The translations under genes were made by a program, and so were the position numbers. The notes under the pieces were generated by a model. The model made no database searches. It was not told where the DNA came from and saw only the letters and a program-made list of their open reading frames with translations. Shown here piece after piece: positions 1 through 7,894 of a stretch of 64,000 bases of DNA. Source of the stretch: Alphaproteobacteria bacterium (GTDB taxonomy: Bacteria > Pseudomonadota > Alphaproteobacteria > Rhodobacterales > Rhodobacteraceae); assembly GCA_030433335.1 (NCBI GenBank), contig JAUILL010000006.1, forward strand, positions 1-64,000, written 5' to 3'. Positions within the stretch are counted from its first letter, which is position 1, and every line of letters begins with the position of its first letter.

Positions 1-36
1 ATTGTTGGCCAAACGTCCCGTTCCGGAGGCTGCTGA

Positions 37-1026
37 ATGAACCAACTTGCTCCTTTCGTCCGCATTCTGGGCCGTGGCCCGGGACGCAGTCGCAATCTGA
101 CCGCCGAAGAAGCGCAGGAGGCCATGGCCATCATCCTGCGCGGCGAATGCGCCCCCGAGGCGGTCGGCGGATTGCTGATGCTGATGCGGTACAGAGGGGA
201 AGAGCCTCAGGAGATCGAGGGGTTCGTACGCGCCTTCCGCGCCACGCTGCCGGAATGGCAGGGTGACCGTCCGGCGCTGGACTGGCCGACCTATGCCGCA
301 GGACGCAGCCGCGGGTTGCCGTGGTTTCTGCTGTCCGCGCGGATCGTCGCGATGGCGGGCCATTCGGTGCTGCTGCACGGTTGGAACAGCTATCAAGCCG
401 AGGGGGCGGACGTCCGCTCGGCGCTGCCGTTTGTGGGTATCCCGATGGCGGCGGATTACGCAGATGCGAACCGCCTGCTGGCCGAGGGGCAGATCGCCTA
501 TCTGCCGCTGGAAAACTTTGCGCCTCAGGCGCTGGCGCTGCTGAAGCTGCGCGATGTGCTGGGCCTGCGGTCCTGCATCAACACAACCTGCCGCGTGATG
601 AACCCCGCTACGGCGGCGGCTCAGGTCCAAGGCGTGTTCCACCCGCCCTACCTGACGCTACAGGCCGAAGCCTCTGCCCTGCTCGGGCAACCGCAACTGT
701 CCGTCCTGAAGGGCGGCGGCGGCGAGTTTGAACGCAACCCCGCAAAGCCGATTGCCTTGCACGGGTTGCGCGATAGCCAGCTGTGGAACAGCACCGCAAA
801 CCCAATTCTGGATGTCCACCAGCGCCTGTCCGAAACCGACACCCCGCACGAGGCCGAGTACCTGACCAAGTTCTGGGAGGGCACCCACCAAGACCCCTAT
901 GCCGAGGCGATCGTTCTTGGGACCGCCGCTGTCGCGCTGGAAACGGTCGGTGCTGCTGCGGACGGTCAGGGCCTTGCACTGGCACAAGACCTGTGGGCAA
1001 AACGGTCGGCAACCGTAACGGCCTGA
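37..1026 (+). CDS. Glycosyltransferase family 3 (TrpD2/YbiB-like) protein
   Basis: A 329-residue protein resembling the anthranilate phosphoribosyltransferase fold: an N-terminal helical segment (about residues 1-75, with the LTAEEAQEAM and LRGE patterns typical of the TrpD N domain) followed by an alpha/beta core. The glycine-rich phosphoribosyl-diphosphate loop of a true TrpD is poorly kept, which fits the YbiB/TrpD2 branch, whose E. coli member binds nucleic acid rather than making tryptophan. A GGAGG-type ribosome binding site precedes the ATG. cysG follows after 25 bases, so the two are probably co-transcribed. In Rhodobacteraceae this pair usually sits beside assimilatory nitrite and nitrate reductase genes, which would lie left of the window. 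Family assignment is good; function is unknown. Confidence 0.8.
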   Translation: MNQLAPFVRILGRGPGRSRNLTAEEAQEAMAIILRGECAPEAVGGLLMLMRYRGEEPQEIEGFVRAFRATLPEWQGDRPALDWPTYAAGRSRGLPWFLLSARIVAMAGHSVLLHGWNSYQAEGADVRSALPFVGIPMAADYADANRLLAEGQIAYLPLENFAPQALALLKLRDVLGLRSCINTTCRVMNPATAAAQVQGVFHPPYLTLQAEASALLGQPQLSVLKGGGGEFERNPAKPIALHGLRDSQLWNSTANPILDVHQRLSETDTPHEAEYLTKFWEGTHQDPYAEAIVLGTAAVALETVGAAADGQGLALAQDLWAKRSATVTA

Positions 1027-1051
1027 CTTTTACGATCACTGGAGTGATGCC

Positions 1052-2434
1052 ATGAAATCTTTCCCCATGTTTCTGACGATGGCGGGTCGCCGCGTGGTGA
1101 TCGTGGGGGGGGATGAACAGGCCGCTCAGAAATCACGTCTGATCCTGAAAACCGAAGCCGAGATCGTTCTGGCCGCGCCAGAGCTGGAGCCTGAACTGGC
1201 GGCCTTGGTCGATTCGGGGCGTGCCAGCCATTACGCGGGCCCGATCACGCCCGATCTGTTCCGCGGGGCGGCTCTGGTGTTCATCGGTTCGGGCTGCCCT
1301 GGCATCGACGCCAGCATCCACGCCATCGCCAAAGAGGCGGGCGTCGTGGTGAACGTGGTGGACCAGCCCCACCTGTGCGATGCGACCACCCCGTCTCTGG
1401 TGGACCGCGATCCGGTTGTCGTCGCCATCGGGACCGAGGGCACCGCGCCCGTCCTTGGCCGTCAGATCAAGACCCAGATCGAAACCATGCTCGACCCGCG
1501 CCTTGGGGGATTTGCCGCTTTGGCGGGGCGCTTGCGCGATGCCGTGGCCTTCCGCGTGCCCAAAGAGGCGCGCCGTGAATTCTGGCGCCGGACCTTTAGC
1601 GGTGCGGCGTGGGATAAACACCGTTCAGGCGCCGAGCGCGAAGCAGCCCAGATGCTGAAAGCCGAGATCGAGGCTGGCGGCGTGCCCGAGCCGACCGTGG
1701 GCAGCATCGCACTCGTCGGGGCCGGACCGGGGGCGCGCGATCTGCTGACCATGCGCGCCGTGGCCCGCCTGCAGGAAGCAGACATCATTTACTATGACCG
1801 GCTGGTCGACCCCGACGTTCTGGAACTGGCACGCCGCGATTCTGAACGGGTTTTTGTGGGCAAAGAGGTCGGCGCGCACAGTTGGCCTCAGGACAAGATC
1901 AACCAAGTGATCGTCGCCAGCGCCAAGCAGGGCAAAAAAGTGGTCCGTCTGAAGTCCGGTGACCCCTCCCTCTTTGGCCGCAGCACCGAGGAAATGGCAG
2001 CCGCAGACGCCGAAGGCATTGAGGTCGAGATCGTGCCCGGCGTGACCTCTGCCAGCGCAGCGGCGGCGTCGATCAACCGCGCTTTGACAGAGCGGGGACA
2101 AACCGACCACGTGGTCTTTTCCACCGGAACCTGCCGCCCCGGCGCGCCCGATCCCGATTGGGGTCGGATGCTGAATGATGGCGCGACACTGGCGCTCTAC
2201 ATGGCCGTCGCGCGTGCGGACGAGATCGCAGAAACTCTAATGCGCAATGGCGCGCCCAAAGACTGCACAGTCGAAATAGTGACCCGCGCCAGCCATTCCG
2301 ACGAGAAAATCTGGAAAACCACGCTGGAGGATTTGGCTCGCACCGTGGCCGAAGATGGCGTGGAAAACCCCGCCATTATTCTGGTGCGCCGCCCCAAGAT
2401 CATCGAACCCGAGGCCCTGCGGGCAAAGGGCTGA
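1052..2434 (+). CDS. cysG: Siroheme synthase CysG (dehydrogenase/ferrochelatase plus SUMT)
   Basis: A 460-residue trifunctional enzyme that methylates uroporphyrinogen III, oxidises precorrin-2 and inserts iron to give siroheme, the cofactor of nitrite and sulfite reductases. The N-terminal part (about 1-205) begins with a dinucleotide-binding stretch, RRVVIVGGDEQAAQK, of the CysG-N/Met8 type. The C-terminal part (about 215-455) is a SUMT methyltransferase with VGAGPGARDLLT, YYDRLV, RLKSGDPSLFGR and a PGVTSASA motif. The length matches the fused family. It lies 25 bases after the glycosyltransferase-like gene. Its stop codon abuts, with no spacer, the stop of the convergent ROK gene. Confidence 0.96.
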   Translation: MKSFPMFLTMAGRRVVIVGGDEQAAQKSRLILKTEAEIVLAAPELEPELAALVDSGRASHYAGPITPDLFRGAALVFIGSGCPGIDASIHAIAKEAGVVVNVVDQPHLCDATTPSLVDRDPVVVAIGTEGTAPVLGRQIKTQIETMLDPRLGGFAALAGRLRDAVAFRVPKEARREFWRRTFSGAAWDKHRSGAEREAAQMLKAEIEAGGVPEPTVGSIALVGAGPGARDLLTMRAVARLQEADIIYYDRLVDPDVLELARRDSERVFVGKEVGAHSWPQDKINQVIVASAKQGKKVVRLKSGDPSLFGRSTEEMAAADAEGIEVEIVPGVTSASAAAASINRALTERGQTDHVVFSTGTCRPGAPDPDWGRMLNDGATLALYMAVARADEIAETLMRNGAPKDCTVEIVTRASHSDEKIWKTTLEDLARTVAEDGVENPAIILVRRPKIIEPEALRAKG

Positions 2435-3655
2435 TCAACCCTTCATCAACGCATTGCGATCGACCAGGAACTTCTCGGAGAGCGGTAGGCTCGCCGCCCC
2501 TAGTGCGCGGGCATCGCTACCAATTGTACCTTCGCGAATATCTGGCAATTCAATGCCAGCGGTGTTGAGCACAGCGGCTTTGGTTCTCGTGCTCTGAACC
2601 AGAGCATCGCGCACAGTCTCGGGCATCCAACCATCGATCATCACACAGCCGAAATCGATCAAGGACGCGGCGGAGGCAATTGCGTAGGCCAGACCTTGGC
2701 TTGCCTCATCGATCCAGTGGTCAATAATCTCGGCCGGGGCATCCCAGCTTTTCGGAGAGGACCAAATCGCGTCTGCGGACAGTCCGTTCCGCATCATCGC
2801 CTCTTCGACGCAGGACAACGATGCCACGTCCACGAGTTGCGTTAGCTTGTTGCCGTCAAACCCGATTGGGACCGAGCCAACCGCGCCCGCATTCCCAGTT
2901 TTACCCGTGTACACAGCGTTGTGCAGCACGAGCCCACCGCCGATAAAAAACCCGATGAAGAAGTAGAGAAAGTCGTCAGGACGCCCTTCGGAATCGCCAA
3001 AAACCACTTCGGCGCTGCACGCGGCCGACGCGTCATTTTGTAGGAATACGGGGAAATCACAGCGCTCCTCGATTTCTGCGCGGATATCGCGGGTACGCCA
3101 GTCATCCATCGCGTCATCATCAAGGCCTAGCGTTTTGGCCCAATCCCAGAGGCGGAAGGGAACAGCGATTCCCATCCCTGCAACACGGCCCCGTTCTTCT
3201 TCGGACAACTCAGCCAATAGCTGGGAGATCCCGTGGCGCGCGAACATCACAACCCCATCCGGGCTTGGAAACCGATGCGTCAGGTGAACACGGTTGCGGA
3301 TCGTCCCTAGGAAATCCGTCAGGACCAATTCGAGACTCCGGCGCCCGACCTTGAGCCCCAGAAAGAACGCGCCGGTCGGGCGAAGCTCAATCGGCACCGA
3401 AGGTTGGCCGACGCGGCCGCGGATCGGCTCGCCCTTGGTCAGCAACCCGTCCGCTTCGAGGGACCGCATTATGACTGAAACCGTTTGGGCAGAAAGACCC
3501 GTAAGTCTGGCGATTTCTGCTTTGGCCAAAGGGCCTTGCTGACGAATAAGGGTCAGAACCAAACGCTCGTTGTGGGCACGCACACCTGTTTGGTTGGAGC
3601 CGCGCACCCGCGATACCGTCTTATTACTAGTAGCATCGTTTGTCGGACCGTTCAT
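2435..3655 (-). CDS. ROK-family transcriptional regulator of the sugar transporter
   Basis: A 406-residue repressor-like protein with a winged helix at about residues 25-90 (AKAEIARLTGLSAQTVSVIM is the helix-turn-helix) and a ROK sugar-kinase-like domain from about 95 to the end. The usual ROK zinc cluster CxCGxxGCxE is reduced here to SLSCVEEAM, as in many regulatory ROK proteins, so it is probably not an active kinase. It is divergent from the FrcB-like binding protein and separated from it by about 200 bases that hold a strong palindrome. It most likely represses the transporter until the sugar, or its phosphate, binds. The specific ligand cannot be read from the sequence. Confidence 0.92.
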   Translation of the reverse strand: MNGPTNDATSNKTVSRVRGSNQTGVRAHNERLVLTLIRQQGPLAKAEIARLTGLSAQTVSVIMRSLEADGLLTKGEPIRGRVGQPSVPIELRPTGAFFLGLKVGRRSLELVLTDFLGTIRNRVHLTHRFPSPDGVVMFARHGISQLLAELSEEERGRVAGMGIAVPFRLWDWAKTLGLDDDAMDDWRTRDIRAEIEERCDFPVFLQNDASAACSAEVVFGDSEGRPDDFLYFFIGFFIGGGLVLHNAVYTGKTGNAGAVGSVPIGFDGNKLTQLVDVASLSCVEEAMMRNGLSADAIWSSPKSWDAPAEIIDHWIDEASQGLAYAIASAASLIDFGCVMIDGWMPETVRDALVQSTRTKAAVLNTAGIELPDIREGTIGSDARALGAASLPLSEKFLVDRNALMKG

Positions 3656-3700
3656 TCTATCCCCCTCAGACGCCTCTCGTACGCCGCCTGCTCATTGGTA

Positions 3701-3760
3701 ACAAGCTTGTAAATGCGAAGCGCTCTGTCAATACTAAATCAACTTGATTTATTTATTGAC
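3701..3760. promoter_or_regulatory. Palindromic operator region between the ROK gene and the sugar transporter
   Basis: Two palindromes lie in the divergent intergenic region. The first is ACAAGCTTGT at 3701-3710. The second is the 17-base TAAATCAA-c-TTGATTTA at 3735-3751. The second is nested inside a wider repeat, GTCAATA at 3727-3733 and TATTGAC at 3754-3760, giving a nearly symmetrical 34-base block. The position, upstream of both genes, suits an operator for the adjacent ROK repressor. Symmetry is seen directly; the binding protein is inferred. Confidence 0.6.
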
Positions 3761-3856
3761 GAATGGATGTGAATCAGTTTTCTTTGCGCCAAGAGAGGCC
3801 GAAACGCCGATCCGTCGACCGAGAGGACGGTCGAGATTTACTTGGGAGGAAGACCT

Positions 3857-4891
3857 ATGAAAACGACTATCAAAACAGCTCTGCTGGCAGGCGCAGCCGT
3901 TGCAGCATCCATGGCAGCAGCGCCCGCAATGGCGGCAGGCCACGAGATCGGCGCATGCCTGATCACCAAAACCGACACCAACCCCTTCTTCGTGAAAATG
4001 AAGGAAGGCGCGGTTGCTGGCGCAGAAGCCAACGGCATCAACCTGCAGACCTTCGCGGGCAAGATCGACGGCGACGTTGAAAGCCAGGTCGCAGCGGTTG
4101 AAACCTGCATCGCGTCGGGTGCCAAGGGCATCCTGATCACGCCCACCGACAGCCGCGCGCTGGCACCGGTTGTCACTCAGGCTCGCGAGAACGGTCTGCT
4201 GATCATTGCGCTGGACACCCCGTTCGAGCCCGCAGACACCGCGGACGCGACCTTTGCGACCGACAACTTCAAGGCTGGCGAGCTGATCGGCCAGTGGGCC
4301 AAAGCGAAAATGGGTGATGACGCGGCAAACGCCAAGATCGCTCTGCTCGACCTGAACCCCTCGGAAATCTCGGTCGACTATCTGCGTGACCAGGGCTTCC
4401 TGCAGGGCTTTGGCATCGACATCAAGAACCCCACCGACATCGGTGACGAAGATGACGCGCGCATCGTTGGCAACGACGTGACCAACGGCAACGAAGAAGG
4501 CGGCCGCACCGCGATGGAGAACCTTCTCCAGAAGGACCCCGAGATCAACGTGGTCTACACCATCAACGAGCCTGCAGCGGCTGGCGCCTACGAAGCACTG
4601 AAGTCGGTTGGCCGTGAAAACGACGTTCTGATCGTCTCGGTCGACGGCGGCTGCCCCGGCGTTCAGAACATCGCTGACGGCGTGATCGGTGCGACCTCGA
4701 TGCAGTTCCCGCTGCTGATGGCCTCCAAAGGCATCGAAGCGATCAAGCACTTCGCTGAAACCGGAGAGAAGCCTCAGAACTCCGAAGGTCTGGACTTCTA
4801 CAACACCGGCGTCGAGCTGATCACCGACGAGCCCGTCGACGGCATCGAAAGCCTGACCTCGGAAGAGGGTCTGGGCAAGTGCTGGGGCTAA
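3857..4891 (+). CDS. frcB: Sugar ABC transporter periplasmic binding protein (FrcB-like)
   Basis: A 344-residue binding protein of the ribose/fructose class (Peripla_BP_4). It has a signal peptide of about 26 residues ending APAMA-A, then a two-lobed sugar-binding domain. Features include DTNPFF near the start of the mature protein, an ALDTPF hinge-type segment and a [13 protein letters not shown] region in the second lobe. The ATG at 3857 is chosen because GGGAGGAAG stands just upstream; the TTG at 3842 would put extra residues in front of the signal peptide. It heads a binding protein-permease-ATPase operon. Fructose specificity is inferred from similarity to Sinorhizobium FrcB and could be another hexose or polyol. 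Confidence 0.9.
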   Translation: MKTTIKTALLAGAAVAASMAAAPAMAAGHEIGACLITKTDTNPFFVKMKEGAVAGAEANGINLQTFAGKIDGDVESQVAAVETCIASGAKGILITPTDSRALAPVVTQARENGLLIIALDTPFEPADTADATFATDNFKAGELIGQWAKAKMGDDAANAKIALLDLNPSEISVDYLRDQGFLQGFGIDIKNPTDIGDEDDARIVGNDVTNGNEEGGRTAMENLLQKDPEINVVYTINEPAAAGAYEALKSVGRENDVLIVSVDGGCPGVQNIADGVIGATSMQFPLLMASKGIEAIKHFAETGEKPQNSEGLDFYNTGVELITDEPVDGIESLTSEEGLGKCWG

Positions 4892-4911
4892 TTAGCGCTT
4901 AACCGCCATTC

Positions 4912-4945
4912 CGGGGGGCGGGCATTCCGCCCCCCGATTTGTTTT
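4912..4945 (+). terminator. Terminator-like hairpin between frcB and frcC
   Basis: A 10-bp GC-rich stem (4912-4921 with 4927-4936, CGGGGGGCGG against CCGCCCCCCG) with loop GCATT is followed by a T-rich tail. It sits 20 bases after the frcB stop. Such partial terminators often keep binding-protein mRNA more abundant than permease mRNA. The structure is seen; partial read-through is inferred from the operon order. Confidence 0.75.
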
Positions 4946-5012
4946 TAAATTTTCTCTTCCCCACACACCATCGAACCCAAAGCTGCGTGACTGGCAGCGA
5001 AGGAGGAGCCGC

Positions 5013-6095
5013 ATGAGCGACGAGAGCCAATCCCGGCCGCGAGGTCAGGATTTTGAATCATCCCTCGACAAGAGCGACAAAACCGTCGCCGCGTTCGACC
5101 ACAACAGCAAAGGGCTGATGGACCACATCCAGAAAGCCCTGCACGGCAACCCGACGCTGGTTCCTGTCATTGTTCTGGTGATGTCCGTCATCATCTTCGG
5201 CTTTATCGCCGGTGACCGCTTCTTCTCGGCGTTCAACCTGACGCTGATTATGCAGCAGGTGTCGATCATCGGTCTGCTGGCTGCAGCCCAGTCGCTGATC
5301 ATCCTGACCGCTGGCATCGACCTGTCCGTCGCTGCGATCATGGTGCTGATGAGCGTCGTGATGGGCAATCTGGCGGTGTCTTTTGGCGTGCCGACCTTCT
5401 TTGCGTTGATCATCGGCTTCGCTGGCGGCACCGCGTCAGGTTTTTTGAACGGTCTGATGGTTACCCGTCTGAAACTGCCCCCGTTCATCGTGACCCTTGG
5501 CACATGGAACATCTTTTACGCGCTGAACCTGTGGCTCTCGGGCGCGCAGTCCATCCGCTCTCAGGATATCGACGCGAACGCGGCAGCCCTGAAGTTCTTT
5601 GGCGAAGCATTCAAGATCGGCAGCGCACGGATCACCTTTGGTTCGATCCTGATGATCATCGTGTTCTTCGCCCTGTGGTTCCTGCTGAACAAGACCGCGT
5701 GGGGCCGCCACGTCTATGCCATTGGCGATGACAAAGAGGCCGCTGAACTGGCCGGTATCCGCACCGACCGCACCCTGACCCAAGTCTACATGCTGGCCGG
5801 TTTCGTCTGCGCGATCGCCGCGTGGAGCAGCGTGGGCCGCATCGGCTCGATCAGCCCTCAGGCGTTCTACGAAGGCAACCTGCAGTCCATCACCGCTGTT
5901 GTGATCGGGGGCATCTCGCTCTTCGGTGGGCGCGGCTCGATCCTTGGCGCTCTGTTCGGCGCGCTGATCGTGGGCGTGTTCCAGTCAGGCCTAAAGCTGG
6001 CTGGCGTGGACGTGCTCTGGCAGGTGTTTGCAGTGGGTTGGCTGATCATCCTCGCTGTTTCGATTGACCAATGGATCCGGAAGGTGTCGGCATGA
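5013..6095 (+). CDS. frcC: Sugar ABC transporter permease (FrcC-like)
   Basis: A 360-residue inner-membrane permease of the BPD_transp_2 (RbsC) type. About 50 polar N-terminal residues are followed by a series of hydrophobic segments from about residue 52 to 350. The cytoplasmic motif GDDKEAAELAGIRTDR matches the ATPase-contact loop of this family. An AAGGAGGAG ribosome binding site precedes the ATG. The 3' end overlaps the ATPase gene by four bases (ATGA), so translation is coupled. It imports the sugar delivered by the FrcB-like protein. Confidence 0.92.
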   Translation: MSDESQSRPRGQDFESSLDKSDKTVAAFDHNSKGLMDHIQKALHGNPTLVPVIVLVMSVIIFGFIAGDRFFSAFNLTLIMQQVSIIGLLAAAQSLIILTAGIDLSVAAIMVLMSVVMGNLAVSFGVPTFFALIIGFAGGTASGFLNGLMVTRLKLPPFIVTLGTWNIFYALNLWLSGAQSIRSQDIDANAAALKFFGEAFKIGSARITFGSILMIIVFFALWFLLNKTAWGRHVYAIGDDKEAAELAGIRTDRTLTQVYMLAGFVCAIAAWSSVGRIGSISPQAFYEGNLQSITAVVIGGISLFGGRGSILGALFGALIVGVFQSGLKLAGVDVLWQVFAVGWLIILAVSIDQWIRKVSA

Positions 6096-6871
6096 TGACC
6101 CAAGAACCCATTCTCAAAGCCCGTGGTCTGGTAAAGCGCTACGGCAAAGTGACCGCCCTGAACCAAGCCGATTTTGACCTCTATCCCGGCGAAATCCTCG
6201 CTGTGATCGGCGACAACGGCGCGGGCAAGTCCAGCCTGATCAAAGCCATCTCGGGCGCGGTTGTGCCCGACGAAGGCGAGATCACCCTCGAAGGCAAGCG
6301 TATCCAGTTCCAATCGCCGCTCGAGGCACGGGATGCAGGCATCGAGACCGTGTATCAGACTCTGGCCCTGTCCCCTGCCCTGTCGATCACTGACAACATG
6401 TTCGTGGGCCGTGAACTGCGCAAACCCGGCTTCGCTGGCAACGTCCTGCGCATGCTGGACCACAAGGCGATGGAGACCTTCGCCCGCGAAAAGCTAAATG
6501 AACTCGGCCTGATGACCATCCAGAACATCAACCAAGCGGTTGAAACTCTGTCCGGTGGCCAGCGTCAGGGCGTCGCTGTGGCCCGAGCGGCTGCATTCGG
6601 CTCCAAGGTGATCATCCTTGACGAACCGACCGCTGCGCTTGGGGTTAAGGAAAGCCGCAAGGTTCTGGAACTGATCCAAGACGTCCGCTCGCGCGGTATC
6701 CCGATTGTGCTGATCAGCCACAATATGCCCCACGTGTTCGAGGTCGCGGACCGCATCCACGTGCACCGCTTGGGCCGTCGTCTCTGCACGATCAACCCCA
6801 AGGACTATACGATGTCCGACGCGGTGGCCTTCATGACCGGCGCGGCCGAGCCGCCAGCCGAAGCGGCCTAA
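6092..6871 (+). CDS. frcA: Sugar ABC transporter ATP-binding protein (FrcA-like)
   Basis: A 259-residue single-domain ATPase. Walker A is GDNGAGKSS (about residues 40-48), the signature is LSGGQRQGVAVARA and Walker B is VIILDEPTAALG. Having one nucleotide-binding domain rather than the two fused domains of RbsA fits the FrcA type. The start at 6092 gives the ATGA overlap with the permease; the ATG at 6071 would lie wholly inside the permease frame. A strong terminator follows. Confidence 0.92.
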   Translation: MMTQEPILKARGLVKRYGKVTALNQADFDLYPGEILAVIGDNGAGKSSLIKAISGAVVPDEGEITLEGKRIQFQSPLEARDAGIETVYQTLALSPALSITDNMFVGRELRKPGFAGNVLRMLDHKAMETFAREKLNELGLMTIQNINQAVETLSGGQRQGVAVARAAAFGSKVIILDEPTAALGVKESRKVLELIQDVRSRGIPIVLISHNMPHVFEVADRIHVHRLGRRLCTINPKDYTMSDAVAFMTGAAEPPAEAA

Positions 6872-6919
6872 GCTCTCCCAGCAAAGGGCACACCTCCCCA
6901 CCTCTGCCTTTTGCTCAAT

Positions 6920-6953
6920 GCGCGGGTTGGCCCAGACCAGCCCGCGCTTTTTT
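6920..6953 (+). terminator. Rho-independent terminator of the frcBCA operon
   Basis: An 11-bp stem (GCGCGGGTTGG at 6920-6930 with CCAGCCCGCGC at 6937-6947, one G-U pair) is followed by six T residues. It lies about 50 bases after the ATPase stop and before the phosphatase gene, so the phosphatase probably has its own promoter or depends on read-through. Confidence 0.88.
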
Positions 6954-7050
6954 GTGCCTCGCGCTATCGCTGCGCTTGCAGCATGGTCCGCACCGCGCTA
7001 CCCCGATAGGTGATTTCCCTTACGAAATCTCAGGTATTCGGAGAGCATTC

Positions 7051-7839
7051 ATGACCGCTGACCGCCTCGGCTTTGCCGTATCTCTTGCCCGCAAAGCTGG
7101 TGCTTTGGCCCAGTCCATGCGCGATCAGGCCGGAGGTTTAGACTACACAATCAAAGCCCCCGAAGACTACGCGACCGACGCCGACTACGCAGTCGAGGCT
7201 CTGATCCGCCAGCGCATCGCGGAAACTTACCCCGACGACGGCGTTCTTGGCGAAGAAGAGGGGTTGAAGGGCCGCGTGGACGGTTGCTGGATTGTGGACC
7301 CGATCGACGGCACCATCAACTTCAGCCGCGGCATGGACGACTGGGGCATCTCCATCGGGTATTTCAACGGAACAGAGTTCGAGTTGGGGGTGATTTATGC
7401 GCCCGACAAGGACCTGATGGCCAGCGGTCAGATTGGGCGCGGCGCGTTTGTGAATGGCAAGCCCGTGACTCTCGGCCAAGGCCATCCCGACCAGACAAAG
7501 CTCATCTCTATCGGCTATTCCGACCGACAGCCTATGCAGGAATACACCGACCGCATCGCCCGCATCCGCGCGGCAGGCATGGACCACCGCCGTCACGGCG
7601 CGGCAACCATCGGGATCCTCGGTGTGCTTTCGGGTTGGTTTGACGCCTATTACGAGCGGGCCCTGAACATCTGGGACGCCGCCGCTGGTCTGGCGATGAT
7701 CAAGGCAGCTGGCGGTGTCGTGGAGCACGGCCCCTTTGACACTTTCCTGAAAGAGCCAACGCGTGTGTTGGCCCACAACGGCCGCATCCCCGAGATTGCT
7801 CAGATCGTAGACCCGCCTCATTCTCAGGCCGCCGAATAA
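7051..7839 (+). CDS. Inositol monophosphatase-family phosphatase
   Basis: A 262-residue magnesium-dependent phosphatase of the IMPase/FBPase superfamily. The metal-binding elements are in order: GEEEG near residue 70, WIVDPIDGTINF near 90, and the C-terminal WDAAAG near 208. ATG 7051 is preceded by CGGAGAG at a suitable distance; an in-frame start at 6952 lies next to the operon terminator and is unlikely. It lies downstream of the sugar transporter on the same strand, where other genomes often carry a sugar kinase. Its substrate may be a sugar phosphate or inositol phosphate linked to the imported compound; that is inference. Confidence 0.88.
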   Translation: MTADRLGFAVSLARKAGALAQSMRDQAGGLDYTIKAPEDYATDADYAVEALIRQRIAETYPDDGVLGEEEGLKGRVDGCWIVDPIDGTINFSRGMDDWGISIGYFNGTEFELGVIYAPDKDLMASGQIGRGAFVNGKPVTLGQGHPDQTKLISIGYSDRQPMQEYTDRIARIRAAGMDHRRHGAATIGILGVLSGWFDAYYERALNIWDAAAGLAMIKAAGGVVEHGPFDTFLKEPTRVLAHNGRIPEIAQIVDPPHSQAAE

Positions 7840-7842
7840 CGA

Positions 7843-7871
7843 AAACGCCGCCCTATCACAGGGCGGCGTTT
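7843..7871. terminator. Bidirectional terminator between the phosphatase and the RND permease
   Basis: A perfect 12-bp inverted repeat, AAACGCCGCCCT at 7843-7854 and AGGGCGGCGTTT at 7860-7871, with loop ATCAC. It sits between two convergent genes, with A-rich and T-rich flanks that suit both directions. Confidence 0.88.
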
Positions 7872-7894
7872 CCAATTTCAGGAGCGGCTTAGGA

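Noticed and set aside
2425-2440. Terminator between cysG and the ROK gene
   Set aside because: The two stops abut directly and no stem is present in the few surrounding bases.
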